Counted from the stretch's first letter, positions 34,163 to 43,045 are shown. The stretch: 64,000 bases of DNA from Nitrospira sp. (GCA_005116835.1 SWDM01000023.1:286519-350518); one strand, 5' to 3'. The notes: generated by a model from the sequence alone, not told the origin. A program made the numbers and translations.

Positions 34163-35650
34163 TTAGAAATTGGATGCTAATCCGTAATAGCTGCCATCAT
34201 TTGCCCGAATGACGTCATCATGACTTTTCTGTGCCGTCAGTGGGCCAACAGATTGTCCATCCTTTCCCATACTGTAGAGATCGAAATCGGAGTTGATCGG
34301 GACTAGGAAGCGGTCCTTCCTTGCTCCTCCGATACCACCACAGGGTGGACCGCCTCCGCCTCCGCCCCCGCCTCCGCCCCCGCCCCCGCCCCCGCCCCCG
34401 CCTCCCGCCGTAAGATGAATCAACCCTTGGTGACCGCCCTCATCCACTGCGAAGGAAATGTGCGCTTTGACAGAAGGTAGAACAACGCTGACGGGCAGGA
34501 CAGGTCCGACAGAACCGATCGCAGGTGACTCTGTTGTGTCGAGACGGCCAATGATTGCAGCCCCGCAATTGATCCGATAGTACTGATAGGGATTCCCCCA
34601 TGGGTCCAACGGTGCGCTGCGGCCTATTTGTGCGAGGCTGTCGGGGTACAGTTCTGTGGAAAGGGCGTACCCGCGAACTTCCTTGGCGATGGCGTTCATT
34701 TCGGCCACGGCCCTGGCTAGTCTGGCCTTCTCAACAAATCCGAGGTAATTTGGAATAGCCAGGCTGCTCAAGATTCCGACGATCGCCACGGCGAGCAAGA
34801 GTTCAATGAGGGTGAACCCGCCGCTGTGCTCGAAGCCCTCCGGTGTCGGGTATCTTGCGACGCGAGGTTTTGTCGCCGAGGGGAATGTTCTCCAATCGCT
34901 CATCTGCGTTCGTCTACCGTTGTGCGTTTTGAATGAATTGCGGGAAGCTTTCAGGTCTGCCAGGTTGTGTTCTGCCATGGTGGGATTGCCCGCCGTTGCG
35001 CTCGTCTGTTTCAACCGGTCGATATCAAGAGCGACGATTGCCTGCGCCATCTTGATCGCGCTGACGTTGGCATCGAGCTGCGCCGTCATCTGATTCACGA
35101 GTTCTGCTTCGGAAGTCACGAAATCTCCTTTCCGAAGCGTCGTTCTGATCGAGAGGTTGCCCTGGCCGATTTGCGAGAACATGCTCTTGAGACGATACAG
35201 AGAGCCGGCGACGTGAGATACGATCCACATGGAATGGATGCAATGGATCATAAGAACGAGGCCAGCGCCGAGAGCCCAGGGCCAGTATCTGGCGTGGAGG
35301 TCGAGTAAATTGTTCGAGACGACGGCCTTCTCTTGCCAAGAGAGTGAATGATCGTCGAGGGCCTGCATCAGCGGTCTGGACACGGGAATAGCCAGCAATA
35401 AAAAGATGATCAGAGTATACGAGAGAATCATGCTGAGCATTCGAACCTGGAGCGGATGCTTTAAGGTCAATCGTCGCCGATGTATTCGGTAGATGTGAGG
35501 CTTATTGTGGGCGTGGTTTGGAGATGTTTCACGAACGGGAGAGGGTGGAGGTGGCCTCGAAAGTGTTTGTGCAGAAGCGGAGTCCCTGGGTTCGGGATCG
35601 GTGGTCTGCTCGGATGAGAGCGCCGCACGAAGTGGTCGGCTCATTGTCAT
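34163..35650 (-). CDS. Fusion of a two-TM HAMP-like protein with a GspG-type pseudopilin
   Basis: 495 residues in one frame. Residues 1-60 are polar; TM helices at about 70-92 and 125-147 bracket a short periplasmic loop, followed by a HAMP-like helix (HVAGSLYRLKSMFSQIGQGNLS). This half is a paralogue of the upstream 222-residue protein. At 277-305 is a class III prepilin motif, GG-FTLIELLLAVAIVGILSS, with Glu at +5, and a pseudopilin body (DPWGNPYQYYRINC, DFDLYSMGKDG) of the GspG kind. A poly-Gly tract of about 20 residues interrupts it. An internal ATG at 34901 could give a separate pilin, but no ribosome site is seen there. Peptidase cleavage after G278 would free the two halves. Confidence 0.8.
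   Translation of the reverse strand: MTMSRPLRAALSSEQTTDPEPRDSASAQTLSRPPPPSPVRETSPNHAHNKPHIYRIHRRRLTLKHPLQVRMLSMILSYTLIIFLLLAIPVSRPLMQALDDHSLSWQEKAVVSNNLLDLHARYWPWALGAGLVLMIHCIHSMWIVSHVAGSLYRLKSMFSQIGQGNLSIRTTLRKGDFVTSEAELVNQMTAQLDANVSAIKMAQAIVALDIDRLKQTSATAGNPTMAEHNLADLKASRNSFKTHNGRRTQMSDWRTFPSATKPRVARYPTPEGFEHSGGFTLIELLLAVAIVGILSSLAIPNYLGFVEKARLARAVAEMNAIAKEVRGYALSTELYPDSLAQIGRSAPLDPWGNPYQYYRINCGAAIIGRLDTTESPAIGSVGPVLPVSVVLPSVKAHISFAVDEGGHQGLIHLTAGGGGGGGGGGGGGGGGGGGPPCGGIGGARKDRFLVPINSDFDLYSMGKDGQSVGPLTAQKSHDDVIRANDGSYYGLASNF
34350..34412 (-). repeat. In-gene hexamer repeat encoding poly-glycine
   Basis: About ten CCGCCY units (plus-strand view) encode the run of about 20 glycines in the pseudopilin. 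Six-base units keep frame on slippage, so tract length may vary between cells or strains. Confidence 0.8.
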
Positions 35651-36312
35651 GCGGCTTTCTGCGTGGCCGGTGAATCCTTGGCAACCGGAGCGGCAAAGTC
35701 GAGCGCTCGCTGATCGTGCGGCGGCGGAAGAGCTCGTGTCTTGAGGCCATCAAGACAGAGCCTGAATTGGAGGATCTCTTCTTTGAGTTTCGCGAGGGCG
35801 GCATTCGCGCGGGCTGGTGGCTGCTTGCGGACAAGCAGTGCCAGATCCTCGTAGGCGCTCGTCACCGTGGAACAATGCACGTTCAAGGCTTCGATTTTCT
35901 GTTCCAGTCGGTCCAGCATGGCGTTGAATTCTTGGGCCTCTCGATGGAGATAATCGTGCTCGCGTAGTTTGGCCCGCCGATGCAAATTGCCGGCTCCGAT
36001 CGTCTGGAAGAGCGCTGTAAAGCGATACAGGGGGCCGGCGATGCGGTGCATGAAGTAGATGGAATGGAGTAGGAGGCCAAGGAAAGTCACAAGCAGCCAT
36101 GGCCAGACCCGCGCATTAATGTCCAGGAAATGAGCCGCCGCCTGAGCCTGTTCTTGCCATGGCATGGATGGGTCTTCGAGGGATTGAACCATCGGGAGTA
36201 CTACGATGCCGTACAGCAACACCAATATGCAGGAGAAGTACACCAACGTCGTGGCAACGAACCAATACTGAAGCGGGTGGACGAATAGTTGCCGCCGCTT
36301 ATAGCGTGACAT
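35647..36312 (-). CDS. Two-TM HAMP-like membrane protein
   Basis: About 221 residues. TM helices at about 19-42 and 72-95 flank a loop of about 30 residues (EDPSMPWQEQAQAAAHFLDINARVWPW). The HAMP-like stretch RIAGPLYRFTALFQTIGAGNL is followed by a long coiled-coil C-terminus (AQEFNAMLDRLEQKIEALN). It resembles the membrane part of chemoreceptors or kinases without the signalling end, so it probably passes conformational signals to a partner. Its stop overlaps the fusion-protein start by 4 bases (ATGA). GTG 36315 is an alternative start. Confidence 0.82.
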   Translation of the reverse strand: MSRYKRRQLFVHPLQYWFVATTLVYFSCILVLLYGIVVLPMVQSLEDPSMPWQEQAQAAAHFLDINARVWPWLLVTFLGLLLHSIYFMHRIAGPLYRFTALFQTIGAGNLHRRAKLREHDYLHREAQEFNAMLDRLEQKIEALNVHCSTVTSAYEDLALLVRKQPPARANAALAKLKEEILQFRLCLDGLKTRALPPPHDQRALDFAAPVAKDSPATQKAA

Positions 36313-36737
36313 CACGAGTACACCGTTTTCCTAGTCCAGACGAGGCGCGACTGGGTTTTGAAGGTGATGGTCTGCTCGCGCGGGTGATAATGAAAAGACA
36401 AAACTTGTTCGTCGCCTCGCGAGGCGCCGTAGACGATCGTGTACAAGGTTCGAGGTCCGTCGGGGATCGCCTCCAAACGCAGAACTGCCTGTCCCTCGGC
36501 CGTACCTTCTCCCGAGTTGAATGCCAGTCCTTTCTTGGTTATCAAGAGCACCTTGTCTTCGTAGCCTTGCGCGGTGGTCGTCCAAGCGCCGATCAATTCG
36601 CCAGGGCACGAAGGGGTATTTGCTAGAGAGGAGAAGACTCCTCCGATGACAACCAGGGCCAGGATAATGACGATCACGGCCAGGATGTTGCCGCGCTTCT
36701 TCGAAGAGTCGGCTGGGGCTTGCGCCGCTACGTTCAT
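36312..36737 (-). CDS. Small membrane-anchored protein, first gene of the sensory unit
   Basis: 141 residues. One N-terminal TM helix (ILAVIVIILALVVIGGVF) is followed by a beta-rich domain (ELIGAWTTTAQGYEDKVLLITKKGLAFNSGEG, FHYHPREQTITFKTQSRLVW) that looks like a lipocalin-like or small barrel fold facing the periplasm. Its stop overlaps the next gene's start. The start at 36737 was chosen because the TM helix follows at once; the frame is open further upstream but would give an implausible leader. Unknown function, presumably a sensory or accessory subunit. Confidence 0.75.
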   Translation of the reverse strand: MNVAAQAPADSSKKRGNILAVIVIILALVVIGGVFSSLANTPSCPGELIGAWTTTAQGYEDKVLLITKKGLAFNSGEGTAEGQAVLRLEAIPDGPRTLYTIVYGASRGDEQVLSFHYHPREQTITFKTQSRLVWTRKTVYS

Positions 36738-36902
36738 GAGGACCTCATCTGTAAGTCTATGGAGGTTCGTACAAAAATCGCTCAGTTGAGATGCTACCCC
36801 CGTTACGTTATCGGTCAGTAAACCATGGACTTTATGCATTCCGCTGATCAGGCCGAGATGCCAAGGCTGCCTGAGTAGAGCACCTTCCCCTCGCATGGTA
36901 AG

Positions 36903-39900
36903 ATGCCGCCGATGCCCCTCTCTCGATTTCATCCTCTCATCGCCGAATGGTTTATGTCGTCCGTCGGGACTCCTACCGATGTCCAGGCTCAGGCCTGGCC
37001 GGCCATTCAGTCGGGGGTCGATGTGCTGATTGCCGCGCCGACCGGGTCCGGCAAGACGTTCGCCGCATTTCTCTCCTGCATCGATCGTCTGTTCAAACAA
37101 GCACTAGCCTGTGAACTCGATGACCAAACCCAGGTACTCTACGTGTCGCCGCTGAAAGCGCTCAGCAACGATATCCAGAAGAATCTTCAGCAGCCACTGG
37201 CTGAAATCGGTGCCGCAGCCCTGTCTGCCGGGCTCTTAATGCCGGAACTCCGTGTACTGGTCCGCACCGGAGACACGCCGATGACGGAGCGCCAGCAGAT
37301 GCTCAAGCGTCCGCCCCATATCCTTGTGACCACACCGGAGTCGCTGTTCATCTTACTGACAGCAGAGAAGAGTCGGCGCCTTTTGCAGACGGTTCGGACC
37401 GTCATCGTCGATGAAATCCACGCCGTTGTTCCGAATAAACGCGGCGCGCATCTGGCTCTGTCGCTGGAGCGATTGGAAGCGCTAACGCTGACGAAACCGC
37501 AACGTATCGGGCTTTCCGCGACGCAACGGCCGATTGAAACCATCGCTCAATTTTTGGTCGGGAACCGGGACTCGTCAACCGTTAATCGTCAACGGTCAAA
37601 CGTCTCCAACTCAGCACTCAGCCCTCAGCACTTTCCGTTGGCGATCGGTTCTTCCCCCTGCACCATCATCGACATAGGCCACAAGCGTGAGATGGATCTG
37701 GCTGTGGAGGTACCGAAAGATGAGCTGAGCGCCGTGGCCACGAACGCCATTTGGGCCGATGTTTACGATCGCATCGCCGAACTGGTCCGGCAGCATCGCT
37801 CGACCCTGGTATTCGTCAATACAAGGCGCCTCGCTGAACGTGTGTCCCACTCCCTGGAAGAACGGCTATTGGACTTAGGCGCCGATGCCGTTGCAGCGCA
37901 CCATGGCAGCCTCTCGCGCCAAATTCGTTTGTCGGCTGAAGAACGGCTCAAGAGCGGCAAGACGCGCGTCGTCGTTGCCACTGCTTCGCTGGAACTGGGC
38001 ATCGATATCGGGGCAGTGGATCTCGTTTGTCAGATCGGTTCACCCCGCGCGATTGCCACCTGCCTACAACGGGTTGGCCGGGCCGGTCACTGGATCAAGG
38101 CGATTCCCAAGGGCCGCCTCTTTGCCATGACGAGAGATGACTTGCTCGAATGTGCGGCGCTGGTGCGTGCCATTCGGACCGGAGTTTTGGATCGCATCGC
38201 TGTGCCGCCCGCTCCGCTCGATATTTTGGCGCAACAGTTAGTGGCAGCTGCGGCGACGCAGACTTGGCAGGAAGATGACCTGTTCGATCTCTGCCGACGG
38301 GCCGACCCCTATCGGGCCTTGACCCGTTCGGAGTTCGATCAAGTATTGCGGATGTTGGCGGATGGGATTGCGACTAATCGTGGGAGAGGTCTGGCCTACC
38401 TGCATCACGATCGGATTAATCGTTGCATCAAAGGCCGACGAGGGGCTCGATTGGCAGCAATCACGTCCGGCGGGGCCATTCCTGACACAGCGAACTATGC
38501 AGTGGTCGCTGAGCCTGAAGGTACGGTCGTGGGATCGGTCGATGAAGACTTTGCGGTGGAGAGTCTGGCCGGCGACATCATGTTGCTAGGCAATACCTCC
38601 TGGCGCATCAAGGGCGTGGAGAAGGGTAAAGTGCGGGTGGAAGACGCCCATGGAGCACCACCCAACATTCCCTTCTGGCGGGGCGAAGCCCCGTCGCGGA
38701 CGGCAGAACTGTCGGCTGAAGTCGCTAGGCTCCGGAGCGATCTCGACCATCTCCTCTTCTCCGAAGATCCACTCAGCACCCAGCACTCAGCACTTCGCTG
38801 GCTCCGCGAAGAGTGCAGTCTCGATCAGCGAGGCGCGCAGCAGGCCATCGAATATGTGTTGGCAGGTAAGGCTGTGATTGGAACCATTCCGACGCAGCAA
38901 ACGATCGTCGCTGAGCGGTTCTTCGATGAAAGCGGCGGGATGCAGCTGGTCTTGCACACGCCCTTCGGTGGCCGGATCAATCGCGCCTGGGGCCTCGCCT
39001 TGCGGAAGCGGTTCTGTGTGACCTTCGATTTTGAATTGCAAGCTGCGGCGACTGACAACGGGATCGTGATCTCCCTCGGAGAGAAGCACAGTTTCCCGCT
39101 CGATGCTGTGTTCGGGTTCCTGCATAGCCAGACACTTCGCGAGGTCTTGCTTCCTGCCGTGCTTCAGGCGCCGATGTTCATGACGCGCTGGCGATGGAAT
39201 GTCAGCCGCGCCTTGGTCTTATTGCGGTTCTCCAACGGGAAAAAAGTTCCCCCGCAGATTCAACGGATGAAGGCGGAGGATCTGCTTGGTTCCGTCTTTC
39301 CCGACGCAATTGCCTGTCAGGATAATATAGTCGGCGAGCGGACTCGCCAGATTCCGGATCATCCGCTTGTGAACGAGACTTTGCGGGACTGTTTCACTGA
39401 GGCGATGGACCTGGACGGGTTGATTGCGGTCCTCAAGCAAATTGAAGCGGGAGCTATAAGGTGCGTAGCGGTTGATACACCGATGCCCTCTCCTTTCTCG
39501 CATGAGATCTTGAATGCCAACCCCTATGCCTTTCTCGACGACGCTCCGCTGGAAGAGCGGCGGGCGCGGGCGGTGGAAATGCGGCGTACGTTGCCGGCTC
39601 AACTGGCCGGCGAGGTCGGGGCGCTGGACCCGGCAGCGATTGAGGAGGTGCAACGGGAATCCTGGCCCATCGTGCGCGATCCGGATGAACTGCACGATGC
39701 CCTGCTCACTCTCGTATGGGTTCCCGATGCATCAGCGATTGATTGGGCAGCGTTTTTCCCGCCGCTTATAGAGTCTGGGCGCGTTGTGCATATGTCTTTC
39801 CCCTCGCCTCACCCCTCACCCCTCACCCCTGACGAATTGAGAGGATGGGTGGCCAAGGAAAATCAGGCCCGAGTTGAAACGATGTTGGCAAATGGCGACG

Positions 39901-41375
39901 AGGCGACACTAGATGTCATTCTGCTCGGTTGGTTGGAGAGTATCGGACCGACCACGGTAGCTGAGTTGGCCCAACGGCTCGATCTCTCTGCTGAAGACGT
40001 GAACAGCTCCATGGTACGCCTCGAAGTTTCCGGGCAAGTCCTCAGAGGCCAGTTCCGACCCGCGGGCCTAATTCAAAATTCAAAATTCAAAATTGAAAAT
40101 TCTGGCGCGGCTAACGCCGCGCCCGAGTGGTGTCACCGCCGTCTCCTCGCTCGCATTCATCGTCTGACCATCGGCAGACTTCGAAAAGAAGTCGAGCCAG
40201 TGACCGCGGCTGAGCTCATGCAATTCCTATTTCAATGGCAGCATGTTGCACCCGGGTCGCGTCTCCATGGCGAGGCAGGTCTCTTGGGGATTGTCGCCCA
40301 GTTGGCTGGCTTTGAAGCTGCAGCGTCGGCTTGGGAACCGCATCTGCTTCGCACGAGGCTGGCGAAGTATCAGCCGGAGCTGTTGGATCGGCTCTGTCTG
40401 AGCGGGGCGGTCAGCTGGGGCAGGCTATCTCCTCACCCGCGGCTTGGTCAGGCCGGCGATCTTGGACGACGCCGAATTATCCCGACGAGTGCGGCGCCCA
40501 TTAGCATCTTCCCGCGTGAGGAGGGCGAATGGTTGATGAATGTCTTCTGCGATCAGGCCGAATCTGCTGGGCCCGATCCGTTTGATCAGTTGAGTGCGGT
40601 GGCGCAAGACCTGCGTCGTACTCTGCAGGAGCGAGGCGCAAGCTTCTTTGCCGACCTTGTGAGGATGACCAGTCATCTTCCAGCAGAAGTGGAGGAAGGA
40701 CTCTGGGAACTGGTGGCAGCTGGGCTCGTCACAGCCGACGGTTTCGACAATCTCCGTGCCCTCAGGGACCCACACCGTCGACGTGCGGAAGGGCGGGAGC
40801 GGTCTCGACGTCCGAGACATTCAGCTGGTCGATGGTCGCTGCTGGGACAAGCGTTCAGCCATCAGCCATCAGCCGTCAGCTCCGAGCGCGTGGCTTCAGC
40901 CACCTCACCCCTTACCCCTCACCCCTCACGCTCGGTCGAGCCCATGGCTCGTCAATTATTGCGTCGCTACGGCATCGTCTTCCGTGACCTGCTGGCGCGT
41001 GAGTCGCTGGTTCAGTCCTGGCGCGACCTGCTGGTCCAGTACCGTCGGATGGAATTGCAGGGCGAGATCCGTGGGGGGCGATTCGTGAGCGGCTTTACAG
41101 GGGAGCAATTCGCGCTGCCTGAAGCGGTCGAATCGTTACGGGCGATACGCAATAGAAATGAATCCGGCAGTACCTCTCACGAGATCAAGTTGTCTGCCAG
41201 CGATCCGTTGAATCTCGCAGGAGTGATCTTGCCTGGTCCTCGCGTACCGGCTGTTTCGACGAATTATCTCGTGTTTCGTGATGGAGTGGTGGCGCGAGCT
41301 GTGATCGGGCGGGAAGCGAGAGGCGGGGAGGCTGACCCTGGTGGCAGCCTCCCCGCCGTGGCCCGTTCGAGATAG
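36903..41375 (+). CDS. lhr: Lhr-type large DEAD/DEAH helicase
   Basis: 1490 residues, near the length of E. coli Lhr (about 1540). RecA1 has AAPTGSGKTFAAFLS (Walker A), VDEIHAV and SATQRP; RecA2 has TLVFVNTRRLAERV, ELGIDIGAVDLVCQIG and QRVGRAGH. The winged-helix, Lhr-beta-barrel and long C-terminal regions follow. Lhr enzymes are 3'-5' DNA/RNA-hybrid helicases in genome maintenance. Oddly, the frame is interrupted by five in-frame short-repeat insertions at about residues 224-244, 623-632, 966-977, 1056-1067 and 1317-1343, all outside the motor motifs, presumably in surface loops. Confidence 0.9.
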   Translation: MPPMPLSRFHPLIAEWFMSSVGTPTDVQAQAWPAIQSGVDVLIAAPTGSGKTFAAFLSCIDRLFKQALACELDDQTQVLYVSPLKALSNDIQKNLQQPLAEIGAAALSAGLLMPELRVLVRTGDTPMTERQQMLKRPPHILVTTPESLFILLTAEKSRRLLQTVRTVIVDEIHAVVPNKRGAHLALSLERLEALTLTKPQRIGLSATQRPIETIAQFLVGNRDSSTVNRQRSNVSNSALSPQHFPLAIGSSPCTIIDIGHKREMDLAVEVPKDELSAVATNAIWADVYDRIAELVRQHRSTLVFVNTRRLAERVSHSLEERLLDLGADAVAAHHGSLSRQIRLSAEERLKSGKTRVVVATASLELGIDIGAVDLVCQIGSPRAIATCLQRVGRAGHWIKAIPKGRLFAMTRDDLLECAALVRAIRTGVLDRIAVPPAPLDILAQQLVAAAATQTWQEDDLFDLCRRADPYRALTRSEFDQVLRMLADGIATNRGRGLAYLHHDRINRCIKGRRGARLAAITSGGAIPDTANYAVVAEPEGTVVGSVDEDFAVESLAGDIMLLGNTSWRIKGVEKGKVRVEDAHGAPPNIPFWRGEAPSRTAELSAEVARLRSDLDHLLFSEDPLSTQHSALRWLREECSLDQRGAQQAIEYVLAGKAVIGTIPTQQTIVAERFFDESGGMQLVLHTPFGGRINRAWGLALRKRFCVTFDFELQAAATDNGIVISLGEKHSFPLDAVFGFLHSQTLREVLLPAVLQAPMFMTRWRWNVSRALVLLRFSNGKKVPPQIQRMKAEDLLGSVFPDAIACQDNIVGERTRQIPDHPLVNETLRDCFTEAMDLDGLIAVLKQIEAGAIRCVAVDTPMPSPFSHEILNANPYAFLDDAPLEERRARAVEMRRTLPAQLAGEVGALDPAAIEEVQRESWPIVRDPDELHDALLTLVWVPDASAIDWAAFFPPLIESGRVVHMSFPSPHPSPLTPDELRGWVAKENQARVETMLANGDEATLDVILLGWLESIGPTTVAELAQRLDLSAEDVNSSMVRLEVSGQVLRGQFRPAGLIQNSKFKIENSGAANAAPEWCHRRLLARIHRLTIGRLRKEVEPVTAAELMQFLFQWQHVAPGSRLHGEAGLLGIVAQLAGFEAAASAWEPHLLRTRLAKYQPELLDRLCLSGAVSWGRLSPHPRLGQAGDLGRRRIIPTSAAPISIFPREEGEWLMNVFCDQAESAGPDPFDQLSAVAQDLRRTLQERGASFFADLVRMTSHLPAEVEEGLWELVAAGLVTADGFDNLRALRDPHRRRAEGRERSRRPRHSAGRWSLLGQAFSHQPSAVSSERVASATSPLTPHPSRSVEPMARQLLRRYGIVFRDLLARESLVQSWRDLLVQYRRMELQGEIRGGRFVSGFTGEQFALPEAVESLRAIRNRNESGSTSHEIKLSASDPLNLAGVILPGPRVPAVSTNYLVFRDGVVARAVIGREARGGEADPGGSLPAVARSR
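37573..37634 (+). repeat. In-gene short repeats, Lhr site 1
   Basis: Two families are adjacent: GTCAACCGTTAATCGTCAAC plus GGTCAAACGTC (37573-37604), then AACTCAGCACTCAGCCCTCA plus GCACTTT (37608-37634). They encode an extra loop rich in Ser, Asn and Gln between RecA1 motif III and the RecA linker region. Confidence 0.7.
38771..38795 (+). repeat. In-gene ACTCAGCA-type repeat, Lhr site 2
   Basis: ACTCAGCACCCAGCACTCAG plus CACTT encodes LSTQHSAL, the same peptide as in the glycosyltransferase repeat at 9889-9915. Confidence 0.7.
39800..39833 (+). repeat. In-gene ACCCCTC-type repeat, Lhr site 3
   Basis: Heptamer units CACCCCT and CCTCACC, four copies, encode PSPHPSPLTP. The same family lies at 40901-40931 and 53824-53861. 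Confidence 0.7.
40070..40102 (+). repeat. In-gene AATTCAAA-type repeat, Lhr site 4
   Basis: AATTCAAAATTCAAAATTCA continuing into AAATTGAAAATTC is strikingly AT-rich within a GC-rich gene; it encodes IQNSKFKIENS. A second array of the family is at 52194-52227. Confidence 0.75.
40853..40931 (+). repeat. In-gene CAGCCAT- and ACCCCTC-type repeats, Lhr site 5
   Basis: GTTCAGCCATCAGCCATCAG plus CCGTCAGC (40853-40880), then CACCTCACCCCTTACCCCTC plus ACCCCTCACGC (40901-40931). Both are read in frame and add about 25 Ser/Pro/His-rich residues. Confidence 0.7.
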
Positions 41376-41377
41376 GG

Positions 41378-41785
41378 TTATTGTCTGGATGCTAGGGGCA
41401 TCGATACGTCGCGCAGAGCTGCGACGACTTGCTCTGGCGCCGTGAAGTCCATGGCGGCGAACGTTTGGTAGCGTGCTTGGACTACGGTATAGAACTCGGC
41501 TTTCCGATCTGCGGGCACATTCAGCAAGTTGCCGACAGAGGAGAGATATTCACCCTGTCCGCTTGCCATGTCATGGCGAAGGTTCTCTTCATTCAACGCG
41601 ACAAAGGCCACCACCTTAAAATCTGGTTTCAGGATGCCCTCTTCGGTGAACCAGGTGCGACCGGAAGTCGTACCTGTGACGTTGGAAGTCGTGTCCGTGA
41701 TCTGTTTAACCGTACCCTTGATGGTGCAGCCTGATGCTAACAACATGAGCATCGGAATGATGGCCCAAACCGTGAGCTGTCTCAT
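41378..41785 (-). CDS. DUF3015-type lipoprotein
   Basis: 135 residues from the ATG at 41785, behind GAGGAGG. The lipoprotein signal IIPMLMLLASGCT is followed by the DUF3015 pattern: TVKQITDTTSNVTGTTSGRT, a central FVALNEENLRHDMASGQGEYL and LLNVPADRKAEF, then a helical end. DUF3015 proteins are periplasmic and of unknown function. It converges on lhr, its stop lying 2 bases from the helicase stop with no terminator between them. Confidence 0.85.
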   Translation of the reverse strand: MRQLTVWAIIPMLMLLASGCTIKGTVKQITDTTSNVTGTTSGRTWFTEEGILKPDFKVVAFVALNEENLRHDMASGQGEYLSSVGNLLNVPADRKAEFYTVVQARYQTFAAMDFTAPEQVVAALRDVSMPLASRQ

Positions 41786-41936
41786 TCTTGAACCTCCTCG
41801 GTGTGGAAGGGAGTAGTTCCCTTCATTGCTGATCGCCTCCACTATACCATAAGCAGGCTAAAGTTCAGCCAAATGTCTGCCGATAGAAGAGCTACGCGGT
41901 ACGTTGCACCGAGCCTAAATATCGAGGAGATGCCAT

Positions 41937-43004
41937 ATGTCTGTTCAAGCCCTGACCCAATTCGATCCTACGCAGTTTTTTAATCTACCCTCTGCTACTG
42001 GCACAGCGCCTCAGCGCTTGGATACCAAGGTCAGCGGGGTCGCAGTCTCCAATGACTTTTCAGGCCGCTTGAGTGTGACGACGGCGGAAGGCGACAAAAT
42101 CACCCTCTCGGCAGATATCGAATCTGATTTCCGTGCAGTGAACTACAAGTCCCATGTCGAGGGCGATGGCCGGACGGTGGATGTGAAGGGGAAGCATGCC
42201 GAGTATTCGCTGAAGCAAGAGTTTGGTGTGACTGTGGAAGGCGACCTGAACGAACAAGAAGTCAAGGATCTAGCAAGCCTGTTTCGAAAAGTCGCCAACA
42301 TTTTCAAGAAGTACTTGAGTGGGCAGGATGAAGCGGCTCTGGCCAAGACTACAAAGCTGGCCGATAGATTTGAGCGCTACTCCTCCCTTTCCGATCTGAG
42401 TCTGAATATCGATCTCGAACGGTCGGTGACCCTCTTTGCCGCAGCGTTGACCGGTGAAGCGACAGTGCAACCAGGCACGCCTGCTGCGTTGCCGTCAACG
42501 ACACCTCCTGCGCCCAGGCCTCCGGCTCCAACGACTCAAGCTGTGACCCAAGGTGAGGCACCTGCGACGGATGCGGCGATCCCGTCTCCGTCTTCCGATA
42601 CCACAGTTCCTGCGACCACACCTCCGGCTTCAACGACCGAGGCCGTGACCCAAGGTGAGGCGTCTACGACGGATGCGGCGATCCCGCCTCTGTCTACTGG
42701 TATCACGGTGCCCACCCAGGTTTCGGCGCCTGTATCGGGGCCTAGCCAGCCTTCATCCATCGTTCAGCAAGTGTTGGATGCGGTTCACAATGCACAGGTC
42801 GAACCACGAAAGCTCAATAACTATTTCTCGCAATTCCTGAAGAATCTCGGGAATGTGCTTCAGCATGGCAGGCCAGGCGAGAGGCCGACTGAGGGGAGCC
42901 AGACGAATCAGCCTCCTGCGGTTCCTGCACAAACAGGAACCGTGGCGTATCTGGCTTATCAATCGACGCGCCAGACGACGTTCTCTCTCTCGATTCATAC
43001 ATAG
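41937..43004 (+). CDS. Hypothetical protein with Pro/Thr-rich repeat linker
   Basis: 355 residues behind GAGGAG. Residues 1-175 form a folded-looking domain (GRLSVTTAEGDKITLSADIESDFRA, SLKQEFGVTVEGDLNEQEVKDLASLFRKV) with charged helices. Residues 180-265 are two copies of a Pro/Thr/Ala-rich unit (TTQAVTQGEAPATDAAIPS / TTEAVTQGEASTTDAAIPP), and a helical end (SIVQQVLDAVHNAQVEPRKL) follows. No signal peptide. Family not recognised; architecture is compatible with a secreted or surface filament-related protein. A strong terminator follows. Confidence 0.65.
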   Translation: MSVQALTQFDPTQFFNLPSATGTAPQRLDTKVSGVAVSNDFSGRLSVTTAEGDKITLSADIESDFRAVNYKSHVEGDGRTVDVKGKHAEYSLKQEFGVTVEGDLNEQEVKDLASLFRKVANIFKKYLSGQDEAALAKTTKLADRFERYSSLSDLSLNIDLERSVTLFAAALTGEATVQPGTPAALPSTTPPAPRPPAPTTQAVTQGEAPATDAAIPSPSSDTTVPATTPPASTTEAVTQGEASTTDAAIPPLSTGITVPTQVSAPVSGPSQPSSIVQQVLDAVHNAQVEPRKLNNYFSQFLKNLGNVLQHGRPGERPTEGSQTNQPPAVPAQTGTVAYLAYQSTRQTTFSLSIHT

Positions 43005-43045
43005 AGCAACAGCGTCAGCCGCACGGTTGGCGTCAAGTGTGGATG

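Noticed and set aside
36312-37100. 262-residue version of the first sensory-unit gene
   Set aside because: The extra 121 residues overlap the start of lhr on the other strand and precede the TM helix; the shorter start at 36737 fits a membrane protein.
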